A stretch of DNA of 64,000 nt from assembly GCA_002027195.1 (NCBI GenBank), contig MWJO01000022.1, forward strand, positions 28,105-92,104, given 5' to 3'. Both the position numbers and the translations under genes were made by a program. Below the pieces are notes generated by a model that worked only from the letters and a program-made list of their open reading frames with translations, had not been told where the DNA came from and did no database searches. Numbering within the stretch: the stretch's first letter is position 1; every line of letters starts with the position of its first letter. The stretch comes from Streptomyces sp. GKU 895. GTDB lineage: Bacteria > Actinomycetota > Actinomycetes > Streptomycetales > Streptomycetaceae. This document shows, one piece after another, positions 18,643 to 27,897 of this stretch.

Positions 18643-21564
18643 GTGCGTCCCCCGCTTTTCTCCCGTCTCCGCGTGGGCCGCAAGCTCATGCTCCTCGCGC
18701 TGCTGCCGGTGACCGGGCTGCTGGCCCTCATCGCCCCGAGCACCGAGGACCAGTGGGAGGACGCCGACTCGCTGCGGACGTTCCACTCCGCGACCGACGT
18801 GTCGTTCGCGCTCATCGATGTCTGCGACGCCGTCGCGCGCGAGCGGATCACCGCCGTCCAGGCCGTACTGCGTCCCGGGCCGCGCACCCCGGCGGAGCGC
18901 GCCGCGGCCGAGCGGGCCACCGGCCGCGCACTGGACCGGGCCGCCGACCGCGCCGCCTCCTGGGCCAGGACCGATGTCACCGGCGTCCTCACCACCGTGG
19001 GCCGCCGACTCCAGGCCGTGCGCACAGGCGCGGACACCGGCACGCTCTCCGCGTCTGCGGTGACGCGCCGGTACCGCGGAGGACGAGGGCGCCCTCCTCG
19101 ACGCCGTCGCCACCTCGAATCGGACGCCCACCCGCAGGCCGGCCAGGCCGCCGACGCCCATCGCGCTCCTGCGCGCCGTGGAGGCCGCGGAACGCGAACG
19201 GCGCGACCTCGCCGTCCTGCTCGCCGCACCGCCCCACCCGGGCCCCACCGCCGCCGCCGCTGGGGCGTCCTGGAGGACGCCGAGCTGGACATCTTCGAGC
19301 AGAACACCTCGGACGCACTGCGCGGCCGGCTCCACGCCGTCGAGGCCCAGGCCCCGGCCCGGGCCGTCCGCGAGGTCCGCGACCTGCTGGACGCCACCAC
19401 TCCCGAGACCGCCCGCCTGCCTTCGTACCAGGACTGGACGGCCGACTCCGGGGCCCGCATCGCCGCCCTGCGCGTCCTCCAGGACAGGGCCGCGCGGGAA
19501 CTCGCCGACGCCGCCGCCGAGGACCGCCACAGCGCGGAGAGCCGGGTCGTGCGCGACCTCGGCCTCGCGGTCGGGGTCGTCGCCGTCGTCACCGGCCTCG
19601 CTCTGGCGCTGCGCCGGTCCCTCACCCGCCCGCTCGCCGAGGTCGCCGAGGGCGCGCGAAGACTGTCGTACGGCGAACTGTCGTACGACATCCGGTACGC
19701 GGGCCGTGACGAAGCGGGCGACGTCGCCGACGCCGTCCGTGAACTGCGGGACACCACCGAGCGGTTGGCCGGCGAGATCCGGGCCATGACCACGGCGATC
19801 GACCGCGACCAGCTGGACCACCGGGCCGACGTCGCCGCCTTCGACGGCACCTGGGCCCGGTTGCTGGCCGGCCTCGACGGCACCATGGCCTCCTACGCGG
19901 CGGAGCACGGAAGGCGCGAGAAGGCCGAACAGGAACGGGCGAACCTCTTCGAGCTCTCTCCCGACCTGCTGTACGTCTGCGGACCCGACGGCTACCTCAA
20001 GCGGGTCAACCCGGCCCTCGAACGCACCCTGGGCTACCCGGCCGACGAGCTCCTGGCCCGGCCGTTCCTGTCGTTCGTGGACGAGCGGGACGAAGAACGC
20101 GTCCGGGAAGGCCTCGCCCGACTGGACGAGGACACCGAACTCACCGAGGCCGAGAACCGCTTCCTGCGACGGGACGGCACCGAGCTCTGGCTGCGGTGGA
20201 GCGCCCGGCTGGACCGGCAGGAAGGGCTCGTCCACGCCGTCGCCCGGGACGTCACCGAGAGCAGGCGAGCCGCCTCGGAACAGGCCGCCCTGCGCCGGGT
20301 CGCCGCCCTGGTGGCCCGCGGCGCGCCACCGCGCGAGGTGTTCCAGGCGGTGGCGGAGGAGGTCGGGGGCCTGGTTCGACACCACCGCGACGGTTCTGCG
20401 GCAGGAGCCCGACGCCCGCCATACCGTCGTCGGGATCGCGCTCGGCATCCCGGAGGAGATCGAGCGGGCCACGCGCGAGGAACGCCGGCAGGCCGGGAGG
20501 AAGGCGATACGGGAGATGACCCGGACGCGGCTCCCGGTGCACGTGGGGCACGCGGCGGGCGCTCCCGTCGCCGTCGACGGCCGGCTCTGGGGTGTCGTCG
20601 TCGTGGCCTCCCCGTCCGGACGGCTCCTCTCCGGCACCGAGTCGCGGCTGGCCGCCTTCACCGAACTCGTCGCCCCCGCGCTCGCCAACGCCGACAGCCG
20701 CGCCCTGCTGACGGCGTCACGCGCGCGCCTGGTCGCCGCGGCCGACGCCTCCCGGCGCCGCATCGAGCGCGACCTGCACGACGGGGTCCCAGCAGCGGCT
20801 CGTCGCCCTGCGGCTCGAGTTGAGGATGGCTGAGTCGTTGCTGGGGGACCTGGTGGATCGTCGGGGAGTCTGGGGGACCGGGTGGATCTGACGGGGCCGG
20901 CGGATGCGGCGGGGCCGGTGGGGTTCGGCGGGTTCGGCGGGGCCGAGCGGGGCCGGTGGGTTCGGTGGGTTCAGTCGGGCCGGGGGATTCGGTGAATTCG
21001 GCGGCGGACCTTCCGGACCCGCCGGGCCGGGCACGCTCGTCCGGCACGTCGCCCGAGCTCGCCCGGCAGCTAGCCCGGCAGCTCACCCTGCAAGTCGCCC
21101 ACGTCGGCGAGGGCCTCGACGACGCCTTTCAGGAGCTGCTCCAGGTGGCCCGTGGCATCCACCCGGCCATCCTGTCGCAGGGGGGCCTGGGTCCCGCCCT
21201 GCGGTCCCTGGCCCGGCGCTCCGCCGTCCCCGTGGAACTGGACCTGGAGCTGCCGCGGGACCGGCTGCCGGAACAGGTGGAGGTGGCCGCGTACTACGTC
21301 GCCTCCGAGTGCCTCACCAACGCCGTGAAACACGCGCACGCGCGTGTGGTGAAGGTTCGGGCCGGGATCGAGGACGGGGTGCTGGAGCTGGTGGTCAGGG
21401 ACGACGGCGTGGGGGGCGTCGAGACGGGCCGTGGTTCCGGACTGATCGGGCTCGTCGACCGGGTCGAGGCGATCGGCGGCAAACTGGAGCTCGGCAGTCC
21501 GCCCGGCGCGGGCACCACCCTGCGGGCGCGGCTGCCGCTGGACGCGCCCTTGACGGACGGGTGA
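18643..21564 (+). CDS. membrane sensor histidine kinase with HAMP, PAS and GAF domains (HisKA_3), about five frameshifts
   Basis: A kinase of the NarX/DesK class that transfers phosphate to a NarL-type regulator. Order: N-terminal membrane segment ('LMLLALLPVTGLLALIA'); an extracellular helical nitrate-sensor-like region; a second membrane segment ('LAVGVVAVVTGLALAL'); HAMP ('RSLTRPLAEVAEGARRL'); PAS ('LFELSPDLLYVCGPDGYLKRVNPALERTLGYPADEL'); GAF (about 20300-20690); phosphorylation box 'RRRIERDLHDG' near 20770 (acceptor His); ATPase with N-box 'SECLTNAVKHAHA' and G-box 'GSGLIGLVDRVEAIGG'. Frame changes occur near 19070, 19258, 20372, 20787 and 20850-20955; translation on both sides is plainly kinase-like. 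A Gly-rich stretch (20843-21010) sits inside the dimerisation domain. Confidence 0.8.
20843..21010 (+). repeat. G-rich low-complexity repeat inside the kinase gene
   Basis: Repeated GGTTCGGCGG/GGTTCGGTGG and GGGGCCGG units between the H-box helix and the second DHp helix. At least one frameshift lies here. All frames read as Gly/Ser/Phe- or Arg/Gly-rich linker. Confidence 0.6.
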
Positions 21565-21794
21565 CCGCCCGGGGCGCACGCGGGGGGAGCCGTCCAGGCG
21601 GGGGAACCTCGGACGTGATGACGTTCGCGTACGCACCGGGCGGTCGGTTCGGACGGATGAGGCTGCCGTCCGGTACGGGGGGCGGGGGTGGGTGACCGGC
21701 CCTTCCGGCCCTTCCGTCCGGCCCTTCCGTATCGCGGTGCTACGAGCATCGCTCACCCACGCGCGCGTGTCGTCACGGCAGGCTTCCAAATCCG

Positions 21795-21812
21795 CTTCCT
21801 GCTAGCCGTAAC
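21795..21812 (+). promoter_or_regulatory. related operator, site 3, upstream of the NarL-type regulator
   Basis: CTTCCTGCTAGCCGTAAC matches site 1 at 14 of 18 positions and keeps the GCTAGC centre with flanking TTCC and AA. It lies about 90 nt before the regulator ATG. Confidence 0.6.
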
Positions 21813-21840
21813 CCCGAGGGTGGGGCAGGCTGTTGGGCGC

Positions 21841-21870
21841 GCACCGCACCGCACCGCACCGCACCGCACC
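21841..21870. repeat. (GCACC)6 tandem repeat in the 5' leader
   Basis: Six perfect copies of the pentamer GCACC, followed by one variant copy (GCTCC), between operator site 3 and the RBS of the response regulator. Confidence 0.9.
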
Positions 21871-21899
21871 GCTCCGTTCGGGCAAGGGGAGCCGGGACC

Positions 21900-22574
21900 A
21901 TGGACGACGCATCGCAGCGGCAGACGCGGGGACGGGTCGTCCTCGCCGACGACAACATCCTGCTCAGGGAAGGCCTGGCGAGTCTGTGCGAGCGGGGCGG
22001 GTACGCGGTCGTGGGCCAGGCCGGTGACGCGCCGGGGCTCCTGGACCTCGTCCAGGAACACCGACCCGACCTGGCGATCGTCGACATAAGAATGCCGCCC
22101 GACCACTCCACGGAGGGCCTGAAGGCCGCCCGTACGATCCGAGAACGCCACCCCGGCACCGGCATCCTCGTCCTGTCGGCGTTCGTCGAGGTCGAGGACG
22201 TCCTGGAGCTGCTGGCCAGCGGCCGGGGCATCGGCTACCTCCTCAAGAGCCGGGTCACGGTGGTCGAGGAGTTCATCGAGGCCCTGGACCGCATCGGCCG
22301 GGGCGGCTCCGTGGTGGACCCCTCGCTGGTCCACGAGCTGTTCACGGCCCAGCGCCGCGACGACCCGCTGGCCCACCTCAGCTCCCGCGAACGCGAGGTC
22401 CTCGCCCTCATGGCCGAGGGCCGATCCAACGCCGGCATCGGCCGCCGCCTGTGGGTCACCGAGGGCACCGTCGAGAAACACGTCCGCAGCATCCTGGGCA
22501 AGCTCCACCTCACCGAGGACACGGACGACCACCGGCGGGTCCTGGCCGTTCTCACGTTCCTGGAGTCGCGCTAG
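21900..22574 (+). CDS. NarL/FixJ-family response regulator
   Basis: A 224-residue regulator. The receiver domain (about 12-130) has 'VVLADDN' (acidic pocket), 'DLAIVDIRMPP' (phospho-Asp) and 'LLKSRV' (Lys). The LuxR-type HTH at the C-terminus is 'LSSREREVLALMAEGRSNAGIGRRLWVTEGTVEKHVRSILGKL', with the usual recognition helix. It is the likely partner of the HisKA_3 kinase upstream on the same strand. A palindrome related to those before the divergent receiver-only gene lies about 90 nt upstream, so it may control both. ATG 21900 follows AAGGGG. Confidence 0.93.
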   Translation: MDDASQRQTRGRVVLADDNILLREGLASLCERGGYAVVGQAGDAPGLLDLVQEHRPDLAIVDIRMPPDHSTEGLKAARTIRERHPGTGILVLSAFVEVEDVLELLASGRGIGYLLKSRVTVVEEFIEALDRIGRGGSVVDPSLVHELFTAQRRDDPLAHLSSREREVLALMAEGRSNAGIGRRLWVTEGTVEKHVRSILGKLHLTEDTDDHRRVLAVLTFLESR

Positions 22575-22596
22575 CGTCGTCCACAGCCCCGCCGGA

Positions 22597-22619
22597 CTGT
22601 CACCGCCCGCCAGTAGGGT
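22597..22619 (+). promoter_or_regulatory. uvrC promoter, degenerate PafBC-like, leaderless
   Basis: CTGTCACCG (22597-22605), exactly 8 nt, then TAGGGT (22614-22619). The -10 ends only 7 nt before the uvrC ATG at 22627, so transcription should start at or next to the start codon. The upstream block matches TTGTCRGTG at 6 of 9 positions. Confidence 0.5.
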
Positions 22620-22626
22620 GTGAAGC

Positions 22627-24699
22627 ATGGCCGACCCCTCCAGCTACCGCCCCGTGCCGGGACAGATCCCGGACTCTCCCGGGGTCTACAGGTTCCGCGA
22701 CGAGCACCGCCGGGTGATCTACGTCGGAAAGGCGAAAAGCCTTCGCCAGCGCCTGGCGAACTACTTCCAGGACCTGGCGAACCTGCACCCCCGCACCCGC
22801 ACGATGGTGACCACCGCCGCGTCCGTGGAGTGGACGGTGGTGTCCACGGAGGTCGAGGCCCTGCAGCTGGAGTACTCCTGGATCAAGGAGTACGACCCCC
22901 GGTTCAACGTCAAGTACCGCGACGACAAGAGCTACCCGTACCTCGCGGTGACGATGAACGAGGAGTTCCCGCGCGTGCAGGTGATGCGCGGTCACAAGAA
23001 GAAGGGCGTCAGGTACTTCGGCCCGTACGCGCACGCGTGGGCGATCCGCGACACCGTCGACCTCCTGCTGCGCGTCTTCCCGGTCCGCACCTGCTCGGCC
23101 GGCGTCTTCAAGAACGCCGCCCGCACCGGCCGCCCCTGCCTCCTCGGCTACATCGGCAAGTGCTCGGCGCCCTGCGTCGGCCGGGTGTCGGCCGACGAAC
23201 ACCGCGAACTCGCCGAGGAGTTCAGCGACTTCATGGCCGGACGCACCGGCACCTACCTCCGCCGTCTGGAGAAGCAGATGACGGAGGCCGCCGAGGAGAT
23301 GGAGTACGAGCGGGCGGCCCGCCTGCGCGACGACATCGAGGCCCTGAAGAAGGCCATGGAGAAGAACGCGGTCGTGCTCGCCGACGCGACCGACGCCGAC
23401 CTGATCGCGGTCGCCGAGGACGAGCTCGAAGCGGCCGTCCAGATCTTCCACGTGCGTGGCGGACGCGTGCGCGGCCAGCGCGGCTGGGTCACCGACAAGG
23501 TCGAGGAGATCACCACCGGCGCCCTCGTCGAGCACGCCCTGCAGCAGCTCTACGGCGAGGAGACCGGCGACTCCGTCCCCAAGGAGGTGCTCGTCCCGGC
23601 CCTGCCCGACCCTCTCGAGCCGGTCCAGGACTGGCTCACCGGCCGCCGCGGGTCGAACGTCTCGCTGCGCATCCCGCAGCGCGGCGACAAGAAGGCCCTC
23701 ATGGAGACCGTGGCGCGCAACGCCCAGCAGGCCCTCGTGCTGCACAAGACCAAGCGCGCCTCCGACCTGACGACCCGCTCGCGCGCCCTGGAGGAGATCG
23801 CCGAGGCCCTCGACCTGGACAGCGCGCCCCTGCGCATCGAGTGCTACGACATCTCCCACCTCCAGGGCGACGACGTCGTGGCGTCCATGGTCGTCTTCGA
23901 GGACGGCCTCCAGCGCAAGAGCGAGTACCGCCGCTTCCAGATCAAGGGCTTCGAGGGCCAGGACGACGTCCGCTCCATGCACGAGGTCATCACCCGCCGC
24001 TTCAAGCGGTACCTCGCCGAGAAGGAGAAGACCGGCGAGTGGGTGGACGAAGCCTCCCAGGAGGCCGCCCTGGGCGACTTCCGGGACGCCTCCGGGAACA
24101 CCCTCACCGAGGACAACGGCCGGCCCAAGAAGTTCGCCTACCCGCCCCAGCTCGTCGTCGTCGACGGCGGCCGGCCGCAGGTGGCCGCCGCCAAGAAGGC
24201 CCTCGACGAACTCGGCATCGACGACGTCGCCGTCTGCGGCCTCGCCAAGCGCCTGGAGGAGGTCTGGCTGCCAGACGACGAGGACCCGGTCGTCCTGCCC
24301 CGCACCAGCGAGGGCCTCTACCTCCTCCAGCGCGTCCGTGACGAGGCCCACCGCTTCGCGATCACCTACCAGCGCACCAAGCGGGCCAAGCGGTTCCGGT
24401 CCAGCCCCCTGGACGACGTGCCCGGGCTGGGGGACACCCGTAAGCAGGCGCTTCTGAAACATTTCGGCTCGTTGAAGAAACTTCGGTCTGCCACCATCGA
24501 TCAGATCTGCGAGGTTCCCGGCATAGGCCGCAAAACGGCCGAGACCATTGCCGTGGCACTCGCCCAGGCGGCACCGGCCGCCCCTGCTGTGAACACGGCC
24601 ACTGGAGAGATCATGGAAGAGGAACCCGGCACCATGGGTTCCACAGGGGAGCCCGCGACGGCGGGCGCCCCGGACGAACGACGGGGGCAGGAGACATGA
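22627..24699 (+). CDS. uvrC: excinuclease ABC subunit C
   Basis: UvrC, the dual-incision nuclease of nucleotide excision repair, 690 residues. The N-terminal GIY-YIG-type domain is visible in '[28 protein letters not shown]'. A Cys-containing region '[16 protein letters not shown]', the UVR motif '[21 protein letters not shown]', the RNase H-like second nuclease ('[24 protein letters not shown]' and '[10 protein letters not shown]') and two C-terminal HhH motifs ('[21 protein letters not shown]', '[15 protein letters not shown]') follow in standard order. It ends with an unconserved acidic tail. It is first in the uvrC-rapZ-yvcK-whiA unit and overlaps rapZ by 4 nt. Confidence 0.97.
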   Translation: MADPSSYRPVPGQIPDSPGVYRFRDEHRRVIYVGKAKSLRQRLANYFQDLANLHPRTRTMVTTAASVEWTVVSTEVEALQLEYSWIKEYDPRFNVKYRDDKSYPYLAVTMNEEFPRVQVMRGHKKKGVRYFGPYAHAWAIRDTVDLLLRVFPVRTCSAGVFKNAARTGRPCLLGYIGKCSAPCVGRVSADEHRELAEEFSDFMAGRTGTYLRRLEKQMTEAAEEMEYERAARLRDDIEALKKAMEKNAVVLADATDADLIAVAEDELEAAVQIFHVRGGRVRGQRGWVTDKVEEITTGALVEHALQQLYGEETGDSVPKEVLVPALPDPLEPVQDWLTGRRGSNVSLRIPQRGDKKALMETVARNAQQALVLHKTKRASDLTTRSRALEEIAEALDLDSAPLRIECYDISHLQGDDVVASMVVFEDGLQRKSEYRRFQIKGFEGQDDVRSMHEVITRRFKRYLAEKEKTGEWVDEASQEAALGDFRDASGNTLTEDNGRPKKFAYPPQLVVVDGGRPQVAAAKKALDELGIDDVAVCGLAKRLEEVWLPDDEDPVVLPRTSEGLYLLQRVRDEAHRFAITYQRTKRAKRFRSSPLDDVPGLGDTRKQALLKHFGSLKKLRSATIDQICEVPGIGRKTAETIAVALAQAAPAAPAVNTATGEIMEEEPGTMGSTGEPATAGAPDERRGQET

Positions 24700-25697
24700 A
24701 TGTGAACGAGCACGAAGGCCAACAGAACCCAGGCCAGGAGACCCCGGGCGGAGAGAGCCAGGGCGGAGACGGAGCACAGGTGAGCACGGGCACGAGTACG
24801 GGCGCGAACGGCGACGCCGCCGGGATCCCGGAAGCGGCCATCCCCGAGCTGGTGATCATCTCCGGGATGTCCGGAGCCGGCCGGTCGACCGCCGCGAAGT
24901 GTCTGGAGGACCTCGGCTGGTTCGTCGTCGACAACCTGCCGCCCGCGCTGATCCCCACCATGGTGGAGCTCGGCGCCCGCTCCCAGGGCAATGTCGCCCG
25001 GATCGCGGTGGTCGTCGACGTCCGCGGCCGGCGCTTCTTCGACAACCTCCGCGAGTCCCTCGCCGACCTGGAGGCCAAGCACGTCACGCGGCGGATCGTC
25101 TTCCTGGAGTCCTCCGACGACGCCCTGGTGCGCCGCTTCGAGTCCGTGCGCCGCCCGCACCCCCTCCAGGGCGACGGCCGCATCGTCGACGGCATCGACG
25201 CCGAGCGCGAACTGCTGCGCGAGCTGCGCGGCGACGCCGACCTGGTCATCGACACCTCCAGCCTCAACGTGCACGAACTGCGCGCCAAGATGGACGCCCA
25301 GTTCGCCGGCGAGGAGGAGCCCGAGCTGCGGGCCACCGTCATGTCCTTCGGCTTCAAGTACGGCCTCCCCGTCGACGCCGACCTGGTCGTGGACATGCGC
25401 TTCCTGCCCAACCCGCACTGGGTCCCGGAGCTGCGCCCGTACACCGGCCTCAACGAGGAGGTGTCGGCGTACGTCTTCAACCAGCCCGGCGCCAAGGAGT
25501 TCATCGACCGCTACAGCGAGCTGCTCCAGCTCATCGCGGCCGGCTACCGCCGTGAGGGCAAGCGGTACGTGACCATCGCGGTCGGCTGCACCGGCGGCAA
25601 GCACCGCTCCGTCGCCACCTCCGAGAAGCTCGCCGCCCGCCTCGTCTCCCAGGGCGTGGAGACGGTGGTCGTACACCGGGACATGGGACGCGAATGA
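24696..25697 (+). CDS. rapZ: RapZ (YvcJ)-family nucleotide-binding protein
   Basis: A 333-residue P-loop protein. After a low-complexity Gly/Glu/Thr leader of about 45 residues, the core starts '[38 protein letters not shown]', with Walker [10 protein letters not shown]. The C-terminal domain contains '[28 protein letters not shown]' and '[22 protein letters not shown]', both RapZ signatures. In Proteobacteria RapZ is an RNA-binding adaptor; in Gram-positives it is a GTPase/ATPase of less clear role, always linked to yvcK and whiA. The ATG overlaps the uvrC stop, and its stop overlaps the yvcK start. GTG 24781 is an alternative start. Confidence 0.93.
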   Translation: MNVNEHEGQQNPGQETPGGESQGGDGAQVSTGTSTGANGDAAGIPEAAIPELVIISGMSGAGRSTAAKCLEDLGWFVVDNLPPALIPTMVELGARSQGNVARIAVVVDVRGRRFFDNLRESLADLEAKHVTRRIVFLESSDDALVRRFESVRRPHPLQGDGRIVDGIDAERELLRELRGDADLVIDTSSLNVHELRAKMDAQFAGEEEPELRATVMSFGFKYGLPVDADLVVDMRFLPNPHWVPELRPYTGLNEEVSAYVFNQPGAKEFIDRYSELLQLIAAGYRREGKRYVTIAVGCTGGKHRSVATSEKLAARLVSQGVETVVVHRDMGRE

Positions 25698-26769
25698 CCG
25701 CACGTTCTCCGCGGCTGGCCCGGCTCGGCAGGGCGGCCCGGACGGTGCCCGAGTCCCGCGCGGGCCGGCCCGTCGAGACCCGGGGCGCCCGGCCCCGCCG
25801 CCGCGCGCCCAGCCCAAGGTCGTCGCCCTCGGCGGCGGCATGGGTCTGTCCGCCTCGCTCGCCGCGCTGCGCCGCATCACCGGTGACCTCACCGCCGTCG
25901 TCACCGTCGCCGACGACGGCGGCTCCAGCGGCCGGCTCCGCGACGAACTGGGCGTCCTGCCGCCCGGCGACCTGCGCAAGGCGCTGGCCGCGCTGTGCGG
26001 CGACGACGACTGGGGCCAGACCTGGGCCCGGGTGATCCAGCACCGCTTCCACTCCAAGGGCGACCTGCACGACCACGCGGTCGGCAATGTGCTCATCGTC
26101 GCCCTGTGGGAGCAGCTCGGCGACCATGTCCAGGCCCTGGATCTGGTCGGCAAGCTTCTCGGCGCGCACGGGCGCGTGCTGCCCATGTCGGCCGTGCCCC
26201 TGGAGCTCCAGGCCCTGGTCAAGGGGCACGACCCGGAGCGGCCGGAGGAGGTGGACACCGTCCGTGGTCAGGCCACCGTCGCCCTCACTCCCGGTGAGGT
26301 GCAGTCGGTGCACGTGGTGCCGCACGACCCGCCCGCCGTCCCCGAGGCGGTGGCCGCGGTCATGGACGCGGACTGGGTGGTCCTCGGCCCCGGCTCCTGG
26401 TTCTCCTCGGTCATCCCGCACCTGCTGGTGCCGGAACTGCTGGACGCCCTCACCGAGACGAAGGCGCGCCGGGTACTCTCGCTGAACCTCGCCCCGCAGC
26501 CCGGAGAAACCGAAGGCTTCTCCCCGCAGCGTCATTTGGAGGTTTTGGGACGACACGCCCCTAAACTCGCCCTGGACGTGGTGCTGGCCGACGAGGCCGC
26601 CGTGCCCGACCGTGACTCGCTCACCGATGCCGCCAAGCGGTTCGGCGCCGCGGTCGAGCTGGCCCCCGTGGCCCGGCCCGACGGAACCCCGAGGCACGAC
26701 CCGGAGCTGTTGGCCGCCGCGTACGACCGTATTTTTCGGATGCATGGAAGGATCGGCCCATGGCGATGA
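25694..26769 (+). CDS. yvcK: YvcK/CofD-like gluconeogenesis factor, one frameshift
   Basis: About 358 residues after correction. ATG 25694 overlaps rapZ (ATGA). The frame is broken between about 25780 and 25815, where one base is missing from a GCC/CGC run. Downstream the new frame gives '[58 protein letters not shown]', the hallmark of the family (GGGxG and [13 protein letters not shown]-sugar/nucleotide binding). YvcK binds UDP-GlcNAc and is needed for growth on gluconeogenic sources and for peptidoglycan control in several bacteria. It overlaps whiA by 10 nt. Confidence 0.9.
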
Positions 26770-27751
26770 CGGCAGCGGTGAAGGACGAGATCTCCCGGCT
26801 CCCCGTCACCCGTACCTGCTGCAGAAAGGCGGAGGTCTCCGCCATCCTGCGGTTCGCCGGCGGCCTTCACCTGGTGAGCGGGCGCATCGTGATCGAGGCG
26901 GAGCTGGACACCGCGATGGCGGCCCGCCGCCTCAAGCGGGACATTCTCGAGATCTTCGGCCACAGCTCGGAGCTGATCGTGATGGCGCCGGGCGGACTGC
27001 GCCGCGGCTCGCGTTACGTCGTCCGGGTCGTCGCCGGCGGTGACCAGCTGGCCCGGCAGACCGGCCTGGTCGACGGCCGGGGCCGCCCGATCCGCGGTCT
27101 GCCCCCGCAGGTCGTCTCCGGGGCCACCTGTGACGCGGAGGCCGCCTGGCGCGGGGCGTTCCTGGCGCACGTTCGCTCACCGAGCCCGGCCGCTCGTCCT
27201 CCTTGGAAGTGACCTGCCCGGGCCCCGAGGCCGCGCTCGCCCTGGTCGGCGCCGCCCGCAGGCTGTCCATCGCCGCGAAGGCCCGCGAGGTGCGCGGCGT
27301 GGACCGCGTGGTCGTCCGGGACGGCGACGCGATCGGCGCGCTGCTCACCCGGCTCGGCGCCCATGAGTCGGTGCTGGCCTGGGAGGAGCGCCGGATGCGC
27401 CGCGAGGTGCGGGCCACGGCGAACCGGCTCGCCAACTTCGACGACGCCAACCTGCGCCGCTCGGCCCGCGCGGCCGTCGCCGCCGGTGCCCGGGTGCCAC
27501 GCGCGCGCTGGACGATCCTCGCCGACGACGTGCCCGAGCACCTCGCCGCCGCCGGGCGCCTGCGCATGGAGCACAAGCAGGCCTCGCTGGAGGAGCTGGG
27601 CGCGCTCGCCGACCCGCCGCTGACCAAGGACGCCGTCGCCGGCCGTATCCGCCGACTGCTGGCGATGGCCGACAAGCGGGCCCAGGACCTCGGCATTCCG
27701 GGCACGGAGTCCAGCATCACCGAGGAGATGGCCGACAACCTCGTGGGCTGA
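26760..27751 (+). CDS. whiA: WhiA sporulation transcription factor, one frameshift
   Basis: WhiA works with WhiB to start sporulation septation and chromosome segregation in Streptomyces aerial hyphae. The N-terminal LAGLIDADG-derived domain is clear ('[38 protein letters not shown]', '[26 protein letters not shown]'). At about 27171 one G is missing: GCGCACGTTCG where GCGCACGGTTCG would read A-H-G-S-L-T-E. The next frame resumes '[21 protein letters not shown]' and the C-terminal HTH ('[30 protein letters not shown]'). Corrected length is about 330 residues, normal. As written the protein would stop after 150 residues. Confidence 0.93.
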
Positions 27752-27765
27752 CCCCTCGTCAACAC

Positions 27766-27806
27766 GCCGGTGCCGCCGCCCGCTCGGGTGAACGGCACCG
27801 GCTTTT
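27766..27806 (+). terminator. terminator after whiA
   Basis: Perfect 10-bp stem GCCGGTGCCG/CGGCACCGGC with a 17-nt loop, followed by TTTT. It marks the end of the uvrC-whiA transcription unit. Confidence 0.85.
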
Positions 27807-27897
27807 GCATGTCTGTGAGGCACCCTTGACTGGATCATGAAGTGTCATGAGCCTGGCATCTGTTCGCTGCTGTGGCGGACCACTGCAAGGGGGGCAC

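Larger units (their letters stand above)
21565..21899 (+). other. 335-nt gap with short repeats between kinase and response regulator
   Basis: No gene seen. It contains three copies of CGGCCCTTCCG (about 21695-21731), operator site 3 (21795-21812), a six-copy GCACC repeat (21841-21870) and the RBS AAGGGG before 21900. Confidence 0.6.

Noticed and set aside
21841..21870. GCACC repeats as a CRISPR-like array
   Set aside because: Contiguous pentamers without spacers and no cas genes. It is a simple tandem repeat.
27171..27171. Programmed ribosomal frameshifting in whiA, pgk or aroQ
   Set aside because: No slippery heptamer or downstream structure is shared, and breaks of both signs occur in many unrelated genes. 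Sequencing indels are simpler.
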